Shown here one piece after another: positions 6,562-6,865 of a DNA stretch of 6,865 nt. The notes beneath the pieces were generated by a model. It was not told the origin of the DNA. It did not search any database and worked only from the letters and a program-made list of their open reading frames with translations. The DNA is from Rhizobiaceae bacterium (GTDB lineage Bacteria > Pseudomonadota > Alphaproteobacteria > Rhizobiales > Rhizobiaceae). A program made the translations under genes and the position numbers. Numbering within the stretch: the first letter of the stretch is position 1; every line of letters starts with the position of its first letter. The stretch spans positions 1 through 6,865 of the forward strand of contig JAEUMA010000400.1 in the NCBI GenBank assembly GCA_016793565.1, written 5' to 3'.

Positions 6562-6677
6562 TGGATCATCGCAATCCCGGAACCGGTCCAGGCCGCAACG
6601 CGCTGCCTACGAACGAGGACAAGGGCCGTTCCCGTCATATCGACGCTCCCGATTGAGGTGATCGCCACGAATTTGTT

Positions 6678-6707
6678 CCGCGATTTCCGCTTTTTGGCGG
6701 GCCGCGG
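6678..6707 (+). other. Two-tier hairpin in leader-like region
   Basis: CCGCG (6678-6682) pairs with CGCGG (6703-6707). Inside, CCGC (6687-6690) pairs with GCGG (6697-6700) around a T-rich loop (TTTTTG). An asymmetric internal loop (ATTT versus GC) separates the two stems. It could be a regulatory element in a rightward mRNA leader. No known RNA family is recognised. Confidence 0.4.
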
Positions 6708-6767
6708 GGGCAATGCAACGGCCGGAGTGTCAATTTCCGCGCCGGCTCAATGGTGAGCAAAACGATT

Positions 6768-6785
6768 GGTCCGGATAACCGGACC
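6768..6785 (+). other. Strong hairpin upstream of possible rightward start
   Basis: GGTCCGG-ATAA-CCGGACC is a perfect 7-bp, mostly GC stem with a 4-nt loop. It ends 20 nt before the AAGGAG motif (6806-6811) of the possible start at 6816, so in a rightward transcript it would sit next to the ribosome loading site. Read leftward it is followed by AATCGTTTTGC, a poor terminator tail. A role in the 5' leader seems more likely than termination, but that is inference. Confidence 0.5.
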
Positions 6786-6815
6786 TCGGTTGAGAGAGGA
6801 TCCGCAAGGAGCACG

Positions 6816-6865
6816 ATGACGCCACGCGCCACTGCCGAAAAGCCAGAGGACGGCCGCAATATCGC
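6816..6865 (+). CDS. Possible start of a rightward gene, truncated by window edge
   Basis: ATG at 6816 is preceded by AAGGAG (6806-6811) with a short 4-base gap, and is open to the window edge for 16 codons (MTPRATAEKPEDGRNI and onward). I do not recognise the peptide. In related Rhizobiales the gene divergent from amiC is, as I recall, rne. RNase E proteins there begin with a short tag followed by MLIDASH-like sequence, which is not seen here. So this is either the start of another protein, an unusual N-terminal extension, or an untranslated leader or upstream reading frame before rne. Only the SD-like motif and the open frame support it. Confidence 0.25.
   Translation, partial: MTPRATAEKPEDGRNI

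Larger units (their letters stand above)
6371..6815. other. Intergenic region, leader-like, no convincing gene
   Basis: This stretch is visibly more AT-rich than the flanking genes. The short frames crossing it on both strands have no recognisable domain, no good ribosome binding site and mostly non-ATG starts. It probably contains the amiC promoter (leftward) and the promoter and long 5' leader of a rightward gene. It contains GGTTAACC (6459-6466), a small hairpin CGCTT-AAC-AAGCG (6434-6446), TTTCG-N7-CGAAA (6504-6520), and the two stronger hairpins listed separately. If amiC starts at 6415, the first 45 bases belong to that gene. Confidence 0.6.

Noticed and set aside
6354..6713. A 119-codon - strand open frame over the amiC 5' end and upstream spacer
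   Set aside because: It starts with TTG, has no ribosome binding site, overlaps the amiC start in another frame, and matches nothing recognisable.
1..6865. Mobile elements, CRISPR arrays, tRNA or rRNA genes, toxin-antitoxin or phage genes
   Set aside because: There are no transposase or integrase motifs, no regularly spaced repeats beyond two short pairs, and no tRNA-like cloverleaf noticed. Gene content and composition look like ordinary core chromosome.

Overview
This window is a conserved housekeeping stretch from a GC-rich alphaproteobacterium. It is most likely from the Rhizobiales, and looks like Mesorhizobium or other Phyllobacteriaceae. That assignment rests on the protein sequences as I recall the families (PurB, RF2 with an SPY motif, PBP1a, an AMIN/Amidase_3 amidase), on the gene order, and on strong GC bias at third codon positions. 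No database search was possible.

Layout from left to right: (1) the 3' part of purB (adenylosuccinate lyase) on the + strand, cut by the window edge. (2) A 64-nt convergent gap. (3) prfB (peptide chain release factor 2) on the - strand, split into two frames by a textbook programmed +1 frameshift at an in-frame UGA. Joined through the shift, it encodes 376 residues. (4) A 127-nt spacer with a terminator-like hairpin, an overlapping larger inverted repeat and a good candidate prfB promoter. (5) A class A penicillin-binding protein (mrcA/ponA, 816 aa) on the - strand. (6) A 214-nt spacer with two sets of short direct repeats and a hairpin. (7) An exported N-acetylmuramoyl-L-alanine amidase (amiC type) on the - strand. 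(8) About 445-495 nt without a convincing gene, relatively AT-rich, holding several hairpins and a possible rightward promoter. A possible start codon with a ribosome binding site lies 50 nt from the right edge. From synteny in related genomes the next gene rightward may be rne (RNase E), but no RNase E coding sequence is visible.

amiC, mrcA and prfB are transcribed leftward in that order. The first two act together in the periplasm on peptidoglycan: PBP1a polymerises and cross-links glycan strands, and the amidase removes stem peptides, typically during cell separation. prfB is a translation gene that appears to have its own promoter and autoregulates through its frameshift. purB belongs to purine biosynthesis and is unrelated.

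I found no novel defence, mobile or secretion system. The points most worth a second look are the prfB recoding site, the mutually exclusive hairpins between mrcA and prfB, the repeats upstream of mrcA, and the structured leader-like region at the right end.
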